NCBI RefSeq assembly: GCF_009689005.1
Contig: NZ_AP021879.1
Location: 3,038,001 to 3,102,000, forward strand
Reading direction: 5' to 3'
DNA length: 64,000 nt
Origin: Desulfosarcina ovata subsp. ovata
Lineage (GTDB): Bacteria > Desulfobacterota > Desulfobacteria > Desulfobacterales > Desulfosarcinaceae
Made by a program: the position numbers and the translations under genes. The notes under the pieces are model-generated. The model was not told the origin of the DNA and did no database searches. It worked only from the letters and a program-made list of their open reading frames with translations. How positions within the stretch are numbered: the stretch's first letter is position 1; each line of letters starts with the position of its first letter. This document shows, piece after piece, positions 45,207 to 53,463 of this stretch.

Positions 45207-46456
45207 ATGCTGCGGCATAAATCAGCAGGGATTTACTGGCTACTGTGCATTGTGAGTGGAATGATATGGGCGACACCAGATTTTGCACAAGATGATCAAT
45301 CGGAATTAATACAATTGGAGACGATCACTGTATCTGGGGAGAAGCAAGAGGAAGAAGTCCAGAGAATTCCATCGGCAATAACGGTGTTCACTGAGACAGT
45401 GATCGAGGATGCCGGTATTGACGAAATCGGTGAAGTCATCAATCGGGTACCTAACATGACCTTTGGTGAAACATTTCTTGGGGGGGAAACCATATTCAGA
45501 GGAATACGACCAAGCCAATTTACCTATAAAAATCCTGTCATCATATACATTGACGGTATTCCCCATGACCATGTGTATAGTTTTGATGCCGATCTAAACA
45601 ATATCGAGCGCGTCGAGGTCTTCAGGGGGTCCCAAGGCGCATTATATGGTAAAAACGCCATTGGGGGCATTATCAATGTTGTTTCAAAGCGACCGAATAA
45701 TCTGGTGGATGCAAAGGTTACTGCCGAATATGCCGAAAATGAGACCTACAAGGTCAAGGCTTATGCGGACGGTCCAATTGTGCAGGATCGTCTTTTTCTG
45801 GGTCTTTCCGGTTCATGGAGCCAAACGGAAGGCTTCATGGAAAACCACTACCCCGGGGAGGATACTTTCGATGATAACGAAAGCTGGCGAACAAAGGTTC
45901 TTCTCAACTGGTTGCCATCGAAGGACTTCATTTTACAGCAGGGTTAAGATACGAAAGGGTGTACAAGGAGTTGAACTTTCGGTATACGGAGACCCGCCTT
46001 GATACTAATCAGACAACGAAAATAGCTTATGATATCGAGGATGACTGGAGCGCACTTCTCCCCAAGGGTACTCTTTCCTGGCACATAATGGATAACGCCA
46101 TGATTTATGCCAGCATAAGCAGAGGATATCTGGCAGGCGGTCTAAACCCTTATGATACCGTGAAAGAGCGCGCGAAATTTGATGAGCAGATCTCCATCGA
46201 TTATGAATTCGGGACAAAGACTCAATGGCTCGACGATCGCTTGACTTTTAATATGGCAGTATTTTATATGGATATCGAGGATATGCATGTCTACAGCATG
46301 CCCGAGCCTTATGTCTTCGTGGCCTCCAACGCAGGTGAGGCCCATAGTAAAGGGATCGAAGTCGAGATGATGGCCAGACCGCTCAAAGGACACGATATCA
46401 CCGCGCAGTTTGGCTGGACCGATGCCGAATATGATGAGTACGAAGGCTACGATCAG
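45207..46456 (+). pseudogene. TonB-dependent receptor remnant with deletion and frameshift
   Basis: Start 45207 follows GGGAGG. The frame encodes a signal peptide, LETITVSGEK, and a full plug (VINRVPNMTFGETFLGG, IERVEVFRGSQGALYGKNAIGGIINVVSK). Near 45925 it runs out of frame. The next frame gives LHFTAGLRYERVYKELNFRY and then barrel strands to YDEYEGY at about 46453. Against the paralogue at 60112, about 160 residues of barrel are missing at the frameshift and about 75 at the C-terminus. The end is joined in frame to a methyltransferase. Confidence 0.85.
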
Positions 46457-47473
46457 ATGAAACCCTTTCCGATAATCAAACACTCATGGGGCACCATCTA
46501 CCGCTTCCTGAAAATGAAGGTTGAAGGCGCGGTCCTGGTTACGGCAATCAAATGCAATGTCTTCGACTGCCTGTCTGAACCGGTTGCGGCGGTTTCGGTT
46601 GCCCAACGGCTTAACCTTCATCCAAAAAATACGGAACTTTTTCTCAACGCCCTTGTCGGCATGGGTCTCATAGAGAAGCACGACGGGTTGTTTGCCAACA
46701 CCGGGGTGAGCAATGAATTCATGGTCACATCGAGCCCCGCGTACCTGGGAACGTTTTTTTGCCGGGTGCACGATTGGTATGAATCGTTCCAATCGCCGGC
46801 ACAAATGCAGGCGCTTTTGAAGAGCGGTCCCGGCGAGCAAGCAGGCCGGGTCGATGATACCAACTGGGTGGCGTTTACCCGGGAGGCTTCCGCCTACCAG
46901 TATTGCGGACCTGCGCAGAAGATTGCCGAAATCGTGCGTTCATTACCTGAATTTCCGCGGATGAACAAGATGCTTGATCTGGGGGGAGGGGCGGGGTTTT
47001 ACGCCATGGCCATCGTTTCCGCCCATGAAACCATGACCGGGGTGGTCTTCGACCTGCCGCCGGTTGCCGATATCAGCCGGGAATTCATCCATGAATATGA
47101 CGCCGGCGATCGCGTGTCGGTAATGGCCGGCGATTACACGGCCGATGCAATCGGCGATGGTTACGATTTGATTCTTGCCAGCGGAACCCTGTATTTTGCG
47201 AAGATTCATCTCAACGAAATCATTGGAAAAATATATAATGGCCTGAACCCCGGCGGTGTTTTTATGTCACTGCATAATGAAGCCTCTCACGAAAGAACCC
47301 GACCGGGCGATCACATCTGTGATTTCCTTTTTTATGAGCTTTCCGGCATGGACATGATTTTTCCCAAGGGTATGATTGCCGAAACGATGGTGCAATGCGG
47401 ATTCAAATCGGTGAGAAGTTTTTCCATTGAAAGCAATTTGGGAGTGTTGGACATCGATATCGGAAAGAAATGA
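46457..47473 (+). CDS. COMT-like class I methyltransferase joined to a TonB remnant
   Basis: From ATG 46457 the protein is 338 residues. It has an N-terminal dimerisation and winged-helix part (EGAVLVTAIKCNVFDCL, VAQRLNLHPKNTELFLNALVGMGLIEKHDGLF) and a SAM domain (MLDLGGGAGFYAMAIV, VVFDLPPV, YDLILASGTLYF), matching the O-methyltransferase family 2 layout (AcmA/COMT-like). The frame is continuous with the upstream TonB remnant, so the real start may be this ATG or the fusion may be translated. The pairing with TonB parallels 36422-39398, although this methyltransferase is a different subfamily. Confidence 0.75.
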   Translation: MKPFPIIKHSWGTIYRFLKMKVEGAVLVTAIKCNVFDCLSEPVAAVSVAQRLNLHPKNTELFLNALVGMGLIEKHDGLFANTGVSNEFMVTSSPAYLGTFFCRVHDWYESFQSPAQMQALLKSGPGEQAGRVDDTNWVAFTREASAYQYCGPAQKIAEIVRSLPEFPRMNKMLDLGGGAGFYAMAIVSAHETMTGVVFDLPPVADISREFIHEYDAGDRVSVMAGDYTADAIGDGYDLILASGTLYFAKIHLNEIIGKIYNGLNPGGVFMSLHNEASHERTRPGDHICDFLFYELSGMDMIFPKGMIAETMVQCGFKSVRSFSIESNLGVLDIDIGKK

Positions 47474-47481
47474 TTTCAGCT

Positions 47482-47514
47482 ATGCAGTGGATGGATTGGA
47501 CCGTGGCAGATTGA
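47482..47514 (+). pseudogene. C-terminal tail of a BtuF-type binding protein
   Basis: The frame reads MQWMDWTVAD and then stop. The DNA GCTATGCAGTGGATGGATTG matches the end of the binding-protein gene at 42635-42658 with about three changes. It lies eight bases after the methyltransferase stop, and nothing else of a permease, ATPase or binding protein remains between. Confidence 0.6.
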
Positions 47515-47562
47515 AATCCTGCTCACGGCGTTCAGATTCTCCTGGTACCCGATGGCCCACGA

Positions 47563-48651
47563 TTATTCGGATAGCGGATCGTCCCGCTTTAAAATGTCCC
47601 CATACAGCCGGTTGGCGCATTCCGGGCAAAGACCATGGGAAAACTGGGCGCCGGTGTGCATGGACACAAACTGCTCCACCTGCTGCCAGTATCCTTTGTC
47701 ATCGCGAATTTTTTTGCAGGAACTGCAGATCGGTAACATTCCGGTGAGCACCTGGACCTTCTCGAGAGCATCTTTCAAATCCCGGGTCCGTTCCTGAACA
47801 TGAATTTCCAGATTGTCCCTGGCGTGTTCCAGGTCGGTGATGGCCCGATCGGCCCGGGTGCGAGCCTGGACCAACTCGTCGCTCATGGTGTTGAAGGCTG
47901 CGATCAACTCGTCGAATTCGTCGAAGGTGCGCATGGTGATGGTTCCATCGAACCGACCCATGGCGATTTGCTGACAGCGCCGGATCATCGGATTGATACG
48001 GCCGGTCAAGTTTTTGGAGAAATACAGGGCAAAAATCAGGGCCAGCAGGAGGGAGGCCAAGAGCGATAGCAGACCGGTCAAACGGATCTCGTGTAGTTTG
48101 CGATCCACCTCGTCGGCGCGCATATCAATACCGATCAGGTATTTGCCGTCGCCATTGCGTAACGGGGCGTAGCCAGAGAGGAAAACCCCCCATTCATCGC
48201 GATAGGGTTTGTCTGTCACCGAAGGTGCGGTAAAACCTGATCGCAACAGATCGGGGGCCTTGGTGTATTCGCGACCCGGCAACGCCTGCTGGTCGGTCTC
48301 GTCGGAATCGACCACGAAGACGATACGATCATCAATTTTACGCATAATATAGAGAAATGCGATGTCGGAGTTGGACCTGCGCAATCGGCGGAGTTTGCCC
48401 AGCGTGTCCACATAGACGGTGTTTTTGACATCGTCGGCCGAGCGGATGTCTTCCAGATTCCGGGCATCGATGCCCTGGCTTAGAAAGGCGGCGCTGTTCT
48501 GCAGGCGTGAACGCAGGCTTTGGACCAGGCTGTCGATGGCGTTGAAGTAAAAGAACGTGCCGATGCTGCCGGATACCAGGAGAACGGCCAGGAAATGGCT
48601 TAAAAATAATTTGAGTCCAAATTTTAGACGAAAACGGGGGGCGGTGGTCAT
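47563..48651 (-). CDS. Membrane sensor with HAMP domain and C-terminal zinc-ribbon-like motif
   Basis: Start 48651 follows GCAGGAGAGATC. The 362-residue protein has a first helix (KLFLSHFLAVLLVSGSIGTFFYF), a periplasmic sensor domain (residues about 35-195), a second helix (LLSLLASLLLALIFALYFS), a HAMP domain, a coiled coil (residues about 270-310) and a tail LPICSSCKKIRDDKGYW...SHGLCPECANRLYG. This CxxC...CxxC tail is common at the ends of deltaproteobacterial signalling proteins with no kinase domain. Output is unknown, with no histidine kinase, GGDEF or methyl-accepting part. Frames extending further upstream overlap the cytochrome remnant and are rejected. Confidence 0.8.
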   Translation of the reverse strand: MTTAPRFRLKFGLKLFLSHFLAVLLVSGSIGTFFYFNAIDSLVQSLRSRLQNSAAFLSQGIDARNLEDIRSADDVKNTVYVDTLGKLRRLRRSNSDIAFLYIMRKIDDRIVFVVDSDETDQQALPGREYTKAPDLLRSGFTAPSVTDKPYRDEWGVFLSGYAPLRNGDGKYLIGIDMRADEVDRKLHEIRLTGLLSLLASLLLALIFALYFSKNLTGRINPMIRRCQQIAMGRFDGTITMRTFDEFDELIAAFNTMSDELVQARTRADRAITDLEHARDNLEIHVQERTRDLKDALEKVQVLTGMLPICSSCKKIRDDKGYWQQVEQFVSMHTGAQFSHGLCPECANRLYGDILKRDDPLSE

Positions 48652-48985
48652 GATCTCTCCTGCAGCAGATTGGTCGGGGCTGCCAAGAATACGTAAAACT
48701 GCCGTTCCAAATGTTCGTCGAAGTAGGCGCCATTGTTCAGAAGGCCCTTGCCGTACAGATCGTCCAGGGTGGCCTTGGCCGGCTTGAAGTAGACCTCCTT
48801 GTACTCCTCCACCGCCTTGTCGAAGCCCTGGTAGAGAAGTCGTTGATCCATGAATCGCCGTGACAGGCGCGGCAGACGTTCTCAATTTTTTCCCGTTCCA
48901 TCTGCCAGTCGTTGCCCGCTGGCAGGCAGCTTGAAGTCCGCCGGGCGGACGGTCAACGGGGCCTGGGTTTCCCAGGAGGGCCGTT
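48648..48985 (-). pseudogene. Fragment of a hydroxylamine-oxidoreductase-like multihaem cytochrome
   Basis: Three frames must be spliced. RPSWETQAPLTVRPADFKLP is followed in another frame by MEREKIENVCRACHGDSWINDF, which contains a CxxCH haem motif, and then in the first frame by YQGFDKAVEEYKEVYFKPAKATLDDLYGKGLL. The order and spacing match the late haem region of octahaem cytochromes of the hydroxylamine oxidoreductase family. The 5' part is missing and the 3' end is cut just before the sensor gene. Two compensating frameshifts indicate long decay. Confidence 0.55.
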
Positions 48986-49213
48986 CCGTTATACTACGTG
49001 AAGATTGCATCGGCTGTCCATATATTTTCGGCACGCTGGAAAATAGCAAACAAAATATCATCCTGCTTGTCTTTGTACCCGTCTACCGCGTTGCCGGCAC
49101 CGGAACATATTCCCCGATATGCACCGGTACCGGCGCTTTGTAGACGCCCCACAATCCAGCGCAATTGGGCACAATTATTCACCGAGTACTGCAGGTCTGT
49201 TTTGTAACTTGCC

Positions 49214-49455
49214 CTTCCGTCAGGGCAATCGCATGTAACCTTGGTATGTGATGTGATTTACAGGGCGATCGCGTACGGATCATTAACTCTGATCCAAATC
49301 GAAATCGCTATCGAAATCGAAAAGAAATGGGACGTAGACATGCAGACGGGATGTCTATCGCCCTTTTGTCAACCAGTGATTCCAATATACATCGTCGATT
49401 TCGATAGCGATTCCGCGAAACCTGAGTTACTTGCGATTGCCCTGGCCCTTCCGTC
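49214..49455. repeat. Inverted-repeat element with AGGGCAATCGCA arms, copy 2
   Basis: AGGGCAATCGCATGTAAC (left) faces GTTACTTGCGATTGCCCT (right). Inside, ATCGCTATCGAAATCGA faces TCGATTTCGATAGCGAT, so the whole is a nested palindrome able to form a long hairpin. The outer arms match those at 23371-23617. The surrounding 48986-49922 contains only repeats and no supported gene. Confidence 0.65.
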
Positions 49456-49605
49456 GTAATGGCTTGACATCCATCGGTCAATTCAATATGTCTACTTAAC
49501 CAATTGACGGCCGAAGCCGTTCTTCTTTATATTCTGCACCAAACCAACCATTGCGCCCATGAACCGTTTACGCATTCAGGCAAACCGGTTGCATGGATCA
49601 CATCC

Positions 49606-49652
49606 AAACCACGAAGGTTTCGGTATTCCCCGGCGGGATCGGACCGCGTAGC
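49606..49652 (+). repeat. CCACGAAGG-family hairpin, copy E (degenerate)
   Basis: CAAACCACGAAGGTTTCG is almost identical to copy A at 1877. TTCCCC/GGGA and GGACCGCG follow, but the outer 3' arm and T-run have decayed. It is 270 bases upstream of a TonB gene. Confidence 0.45.
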
Positions 49653-49741
49653 TTAATTGTATTTGGATACAGTGGGTTAAACACTTTTGCCTGTGGGTTG
49701 AAGAGGCATTTGTTGATGGTCTTGTAAAAAGTCGCCGTTCA

Positions 49742-49865
49742 GACGGACTCGTAAAAAGCCCGAGATCAAGGCTTGCGAATCCTGAGGAATGAGGCGTACT
49801 GATCGTACTCCGCAGTGACGAAGGATGAAGCGTAACGCCGATATCGGGTTTTTTACGAATCCGTC
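49742..49865. repeat. 124-bp palindromic MITE-like element
   Basis: The 26-base arms GACGGACTCGTAAAAAGCCC... and ...GGGTTTTTTACGAATCCGTC are imperfect inverses, with an inner GTACTGATCGTAC palindrome. It ends 57 bases before a TonB start codon, so the promoter of that gene lies in or beyond the element. Confidence 0.75.
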
Positions 49866-49922
49866 ATTTGTTTGCGCACTTGGTTTTTATGGCACTGTAT
49901 AAGGGAAAAAGGAGGCATGGAG

Positions 49923-52034
49923 ATGAAGGTGAAGGTGAGAGGTATGAAGCTATTCGTTTTTGTTCTATTTTTTCTGTTTGGGGGGCTATCTTTGGGGACT
50001 TCGGCCAATGCCGTGGATGATGCCGGCGAACAAACGGACGATGTATTTCAACTGGAGCCCATTACGGTAATTGCCACGAAAACGCCCAAAGCACCCTTGG
50101 ATTCACCGGCATCGGTTTCCGTGATTTCCGAAGACGAGATTCAGGCTTTTAATTCGGAGCATCCCTTCAAGCCTCTGTTCCGAATAGAGGGGATTTATCC
50201 CCGCCAGTACAGAGGGCTTGCCGATTACTGGTCCCGTCCGATGATTCGTGGAAACAGGGCCCTGGTCATGGTTGACGGGCTTAACTGGTACGATTACGGC
50301 CATTACTACAACACCGGGGCCATCCCCATGAAGGATATAGAAAGAATCGAGGTGGTCCGGGGTCCTTTTTCGGCCCTGTACGGCACCCTTGCCCAGACCG
50401 GTGTGATCAACTATATCACCAAGATTCCCTATGACATGGAGGCCGAGGGCTCTTTTACCTATGGGGAAGATAATACACAGTTTTATAGCGCCCGCGTTGC
50501 CGCCCGTCCCTTTGCCGCCCCGGACGATCCTGAGAGTCTTTCCTGGGCGGAGAAAAACCTTGGAGACAATTTTTTCTTTTCCATGAGTTTTAAATACCGG
50601 ACCACGGACGGTTACGAAACGAACCCGACCTATAAAACGCTGTCGGCCCCGGTGACCGGAGGCTTGGACTCATCCATTCCTGTTGCGACAAACGTGGATT
50701 CTGATATTAATCCCCAGACCGGAGACACCCGCTACATTGTCGGAACCCAGGGGGACAACTGGTATGAGGATTACGGTGCATTTTTAAAAACCGGGTATGA
50801 ATTTTCCGATGATTCCAAAGTCTGGTACAGTTTTAATATCAGCCAATTTGAGTATGGATGGGAGGGAGGGAAAAGCTATTTGACCGATGACAGCGGTGAC
50901 CTGATTACATCTGGCGATGTATACATCCAGGATGGCTCCGACTACTATCTGACCAGTCTGAGCGACACCACGTTTACAGCAACCGCCTATCAAAAAGAGT
51001 CCTTTGTCCACACCCTTCATTATGATTACTCTGTACCGGGCAAGGTGGATGTCAACGCCATTGTGGGGTACAACGACAAAGAAACCCAGTCACATTCGGT
51101 TGCCAGTGCCTACACCAAGGTGGAAGACAACGACCTCATCCAGGCCGACCTGTCCGCCACCTTTTACATGATGGACAGCCGGGTCCTTTTAACCGTGGGC
51201 ACCCAGGGGGTAAAAGAGACGGCTGAGGTCACCAAATACAATTTGTCCAGCCCCAGTGATTCGGACAGTTGGGCATCCACCCAGTCGCAGGATTCGGGAG
51301 AAAGTCTGACCTGGGGTACCTTTGTTCAGGCCGAATATACGCCCGTTGATTTTACCACCCTGTATCTGGGGGGACGGTATGACCATTGGTGGGCCACGGA
51401 TACGGAGTATTATGATATTAACGGAAACCATGAGGTCGGCGAGGATACGGATGACGGCCAGTTCAGCCCCAAAGCCTCCGTGGTTTGCCGGCTGGGGGAG
51501 AACGGCGTGTTGCGTGCCTCTTACGGTGAATCATTTACCGCCCCTTCCCTGTATTACCGAATCGCCAGCTATAGTTATTCAATCGGGGGAGAAACGACTT
51601 ATGCCGCGGGCAACCCGGACTTGGATCCTACGACAAACAAATCCTGGGAAGTCGGCACGGAGTGGGAGTTTTTTGACAAACACCTGCGCGTCAAAGCCAC
51701 GTATTTTCAGAACGAGTTCGAGGACCTCATTGTCAATGCTTCAAGAAATTACGTAATTAACGGCGAGACCGTTACCATAAAAAGACGGACCAACGCCGAA
51801 TCCGCTGACGTCGACGGCATAGAAGCGGCCATTGAAGCTATCCTGCCTTATAACCTGAAAGGCGGTATCCACTACACCCATCATTGGTCCGAGTATACCC
51901 AGACCGAAGTCAATGAAGCTGGATGGGAGGTGGCAGAGGTGCCCACGGATATCTTCAACTTCTGGATAGGATATTTCACCGATTTTCTGGACGCTTCGGT
52001 TAACTTAAGATACTCTGACAGTGTTTATGATGAT
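49923..52034 (+). pseudogene. TonB-dependent receptor, 5' part, split by a transposon
   Basis: Start 49923 is chosen over 49917 because AAAAGGAGG then has proper spacing. The frame has a signal peptide (FVFVLFFLFGGLSLGTSANA), LEPITVIATKTPK, a plug (IRGNRALVMVDGLNWYDYG, IERIEVVRGPFSALYGTLAQTGVINYITK) and a barrel. After codon GAT at 52034 the sequence is foreign. Removing 52035-56267 restores the frame (...SVYDD-DDRDPYAS...) to a 769-residue receptor that ends at 56465. The present truncated product would end after about 14 transposon-encoded residues and lack the last barrel strands. Confidence 0.92.
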
Positions 52035-52256
52035 TGTCGTGTGCCACGTTTTTTGAGACTGTCATCCCACGTTTCATGAGACCATCCAGGTAGCATTCGA
52101 TATCGTCACGTTAGCATATATCATATCGACCATAATAAAGACGGATTCAAATGACCAGATGATACAGCCTACCGCGTGGATGGCGTTTCGCCAACTATGC
52201 AAAAAGCAACTACCGTAAAAAACCGACTTACAACAAGAAGTCAGTATATTTTTCCT

Positions 52257-52715
52257 CTACATATTAGCAAGGCAGAAGCGCAACTCACCCCATGAGCCTC
52301 TGTTAACAACGACGATCTTGGTATTGATGGATCGAATTTCAAGTTTTTTTTCAACGAGTTTACCGGTGTAGATCAGGAAGTTTTTAGCGGAAGTGTAGGC
52401 GATCAGGAGTCTGTAAGGGGTGTTGTCGAACAACAGATCCAAGCGCACCTGGCCGGTACATGGTTCTCTATCGATACATTTCTGGCAGAGTTTTTCCTGA
52501 TCATTGATGGGTTTGACGGCATCCAGAGATCGGCAGACAGGGCGTCGGTTCCGGTAGAGCGTTCTGGCGGCGCCGTAATCAAGGATCCGGCAGTCAAGCG
52601 CTGGGATCAGTTTTCTTTTGTCACCCAGATCGATGCCCAGAGGTTTGACGGTGATGTAGCGTGCCATCATGCGCTGTACGATGTCACGCAGGATTTCGGC
52701 TTGCTGCGGGTTCAT
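52257..52715 (-). CDS. Transposon protein of unknown function, 152 residues
   Basis: It starts 13 bases after the ATPase stop, behind AAGGAGATATGCC. The soluble protein has four cysteines, including CQKCIDREPC (CxxC-x5-C), a possible zinc site, and a C-terminal beta-rich half (YRLLIAYTSAKNFLIYTG). I do not recognise a family. Its place at the end of the transposition operon, where TniQ/TnsD-like target selectors can occur, makes a targeting or accessory role possible, but no TniQ motif is visible. Confidence 0.6.
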   Translation of the reverse strand: MNPQQAEILRDIVQRMMARYITVKPLGIDLGDKRKLIPALDCRILDYGAARTLYRNRRPVCRSLDAVKPINDQEKLCQKCIDREPCTGQVRLDLLFDNTPYRLLIAYTSAKNFLIYTGKLVEKKLEIRSINTKIVVVNRGSWGELRFCLANM

Positions 52716-52728
52716 GGCATATCTCCTT

Positions 52729-53463
52729 TCATGTCAGTTCCCAGCGTTGGAGGATGTCGTCGAGGGTAAAGGGATCGATGGGGCCGTCCGGTTTGCTTTC
52801 GGCCAAGATTTTTTTGAGCATAGGGACAACCAGGCCCGGGATGCCTCTGGCGCGTTCAAACAGGATATGCATCCCCTGCTGACAGATGCGCTGCAAATTT
52901 TCGGGGCCGAAGTGATATTCGATAAAAGGAGGCAGTTCATCGAATGTCAAACCGGTCAACTCTTCCCTAACCACGATACGTCGCCACAAAGGGGCAATGG
53001 CCTGAACTTTGTCCCGCAGCAAAGGCATACCGATCAGCAGGATGCGTACCGGGCAGCTGTCGTCAAGATTGCTTTCGGCCAGCGCCTTTGCCTCCAGCAG
53101 GGTTTCATCGGCCAATTCGTGTGCTTCGTCGAACCATATCAGTAACTGGTGGGGTTGTTCGCCAAGCGCGGATATCAGGCCCTGGAGCGTTTCGCTGTGA
53201 GAACGTCGGGTGGGCAGCCTCATCCAGGTGGCCAGCACGCGGACCAGGGCGGTTGCACTCAGATGACGAGCGTGAGAAAAATACAGCACGCGATGCCTGC
53301 AGCGGTCCAGGACGGTGTTCAGCTGCCGGCACAGCCAGGTTTTGCCGACACCGGTCTCACCGGTTAACATGAGATAACGGTCGTTTTCGTTTCGAAAGGC
53401 GTTTTCAAGGTTTTCAAGCGCCCGTGCAAAGTCGTCAAAGACAAAGTAGGACGATGGGTTCAT
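52729..53463 (-). CDS. AAA ATPase transposition regulator (TniB/TnsC/ExeA-like)
   Basis: The 244-residue protein has FVFDDFARALENLENAF at the N-terminus, Walker A LTGETGVGKTWL (residues about 33-44), Walker B LLIWFDEAHEL, and sensor residues in ILLIGMPLLRD. Such ATPases form filaments on DNA and direct the DDE transposase. The ATG overlaps the transposase stop (53460-53463). Confidence 0.9.
   Translation of the reverse strand: MNPSSYFVFDDFARALENLENAFRNENDRYLMLTGETGVGKTWLCRQLNTVLDRCRHRVLYFSHARHLSATALVRVLATWMRLPTRRSHSETLQGLISALGEQPHQLLIWFDEAHELADETLLEAKALAESNLDDSCPVRILLIGMPLLRDKVQAIAPLWRRIVVREELTGLTFDELPPFIEYHFGPENLQRICQQGMHILFERARGIPGLVVPMLKKILAESKPDGPIDPFTLDDILQRWELT

Noticed and set aside
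48652..48885. N-terminal extension of the HAMP sensor
   Set aside because: The extra 78 residues overlap the cytochrome remnant in another frame, and GCAGGAGAG precedes the internal ATG at 48651.
48994..49182. Possible REP-associated tyrosine transposase fragment (RGICSGAGNAVDGYKD)
   Set aside because: Only a faint resemblance to the RGN motif of Y1 transposases; no His-Tyr catalytic motifs.
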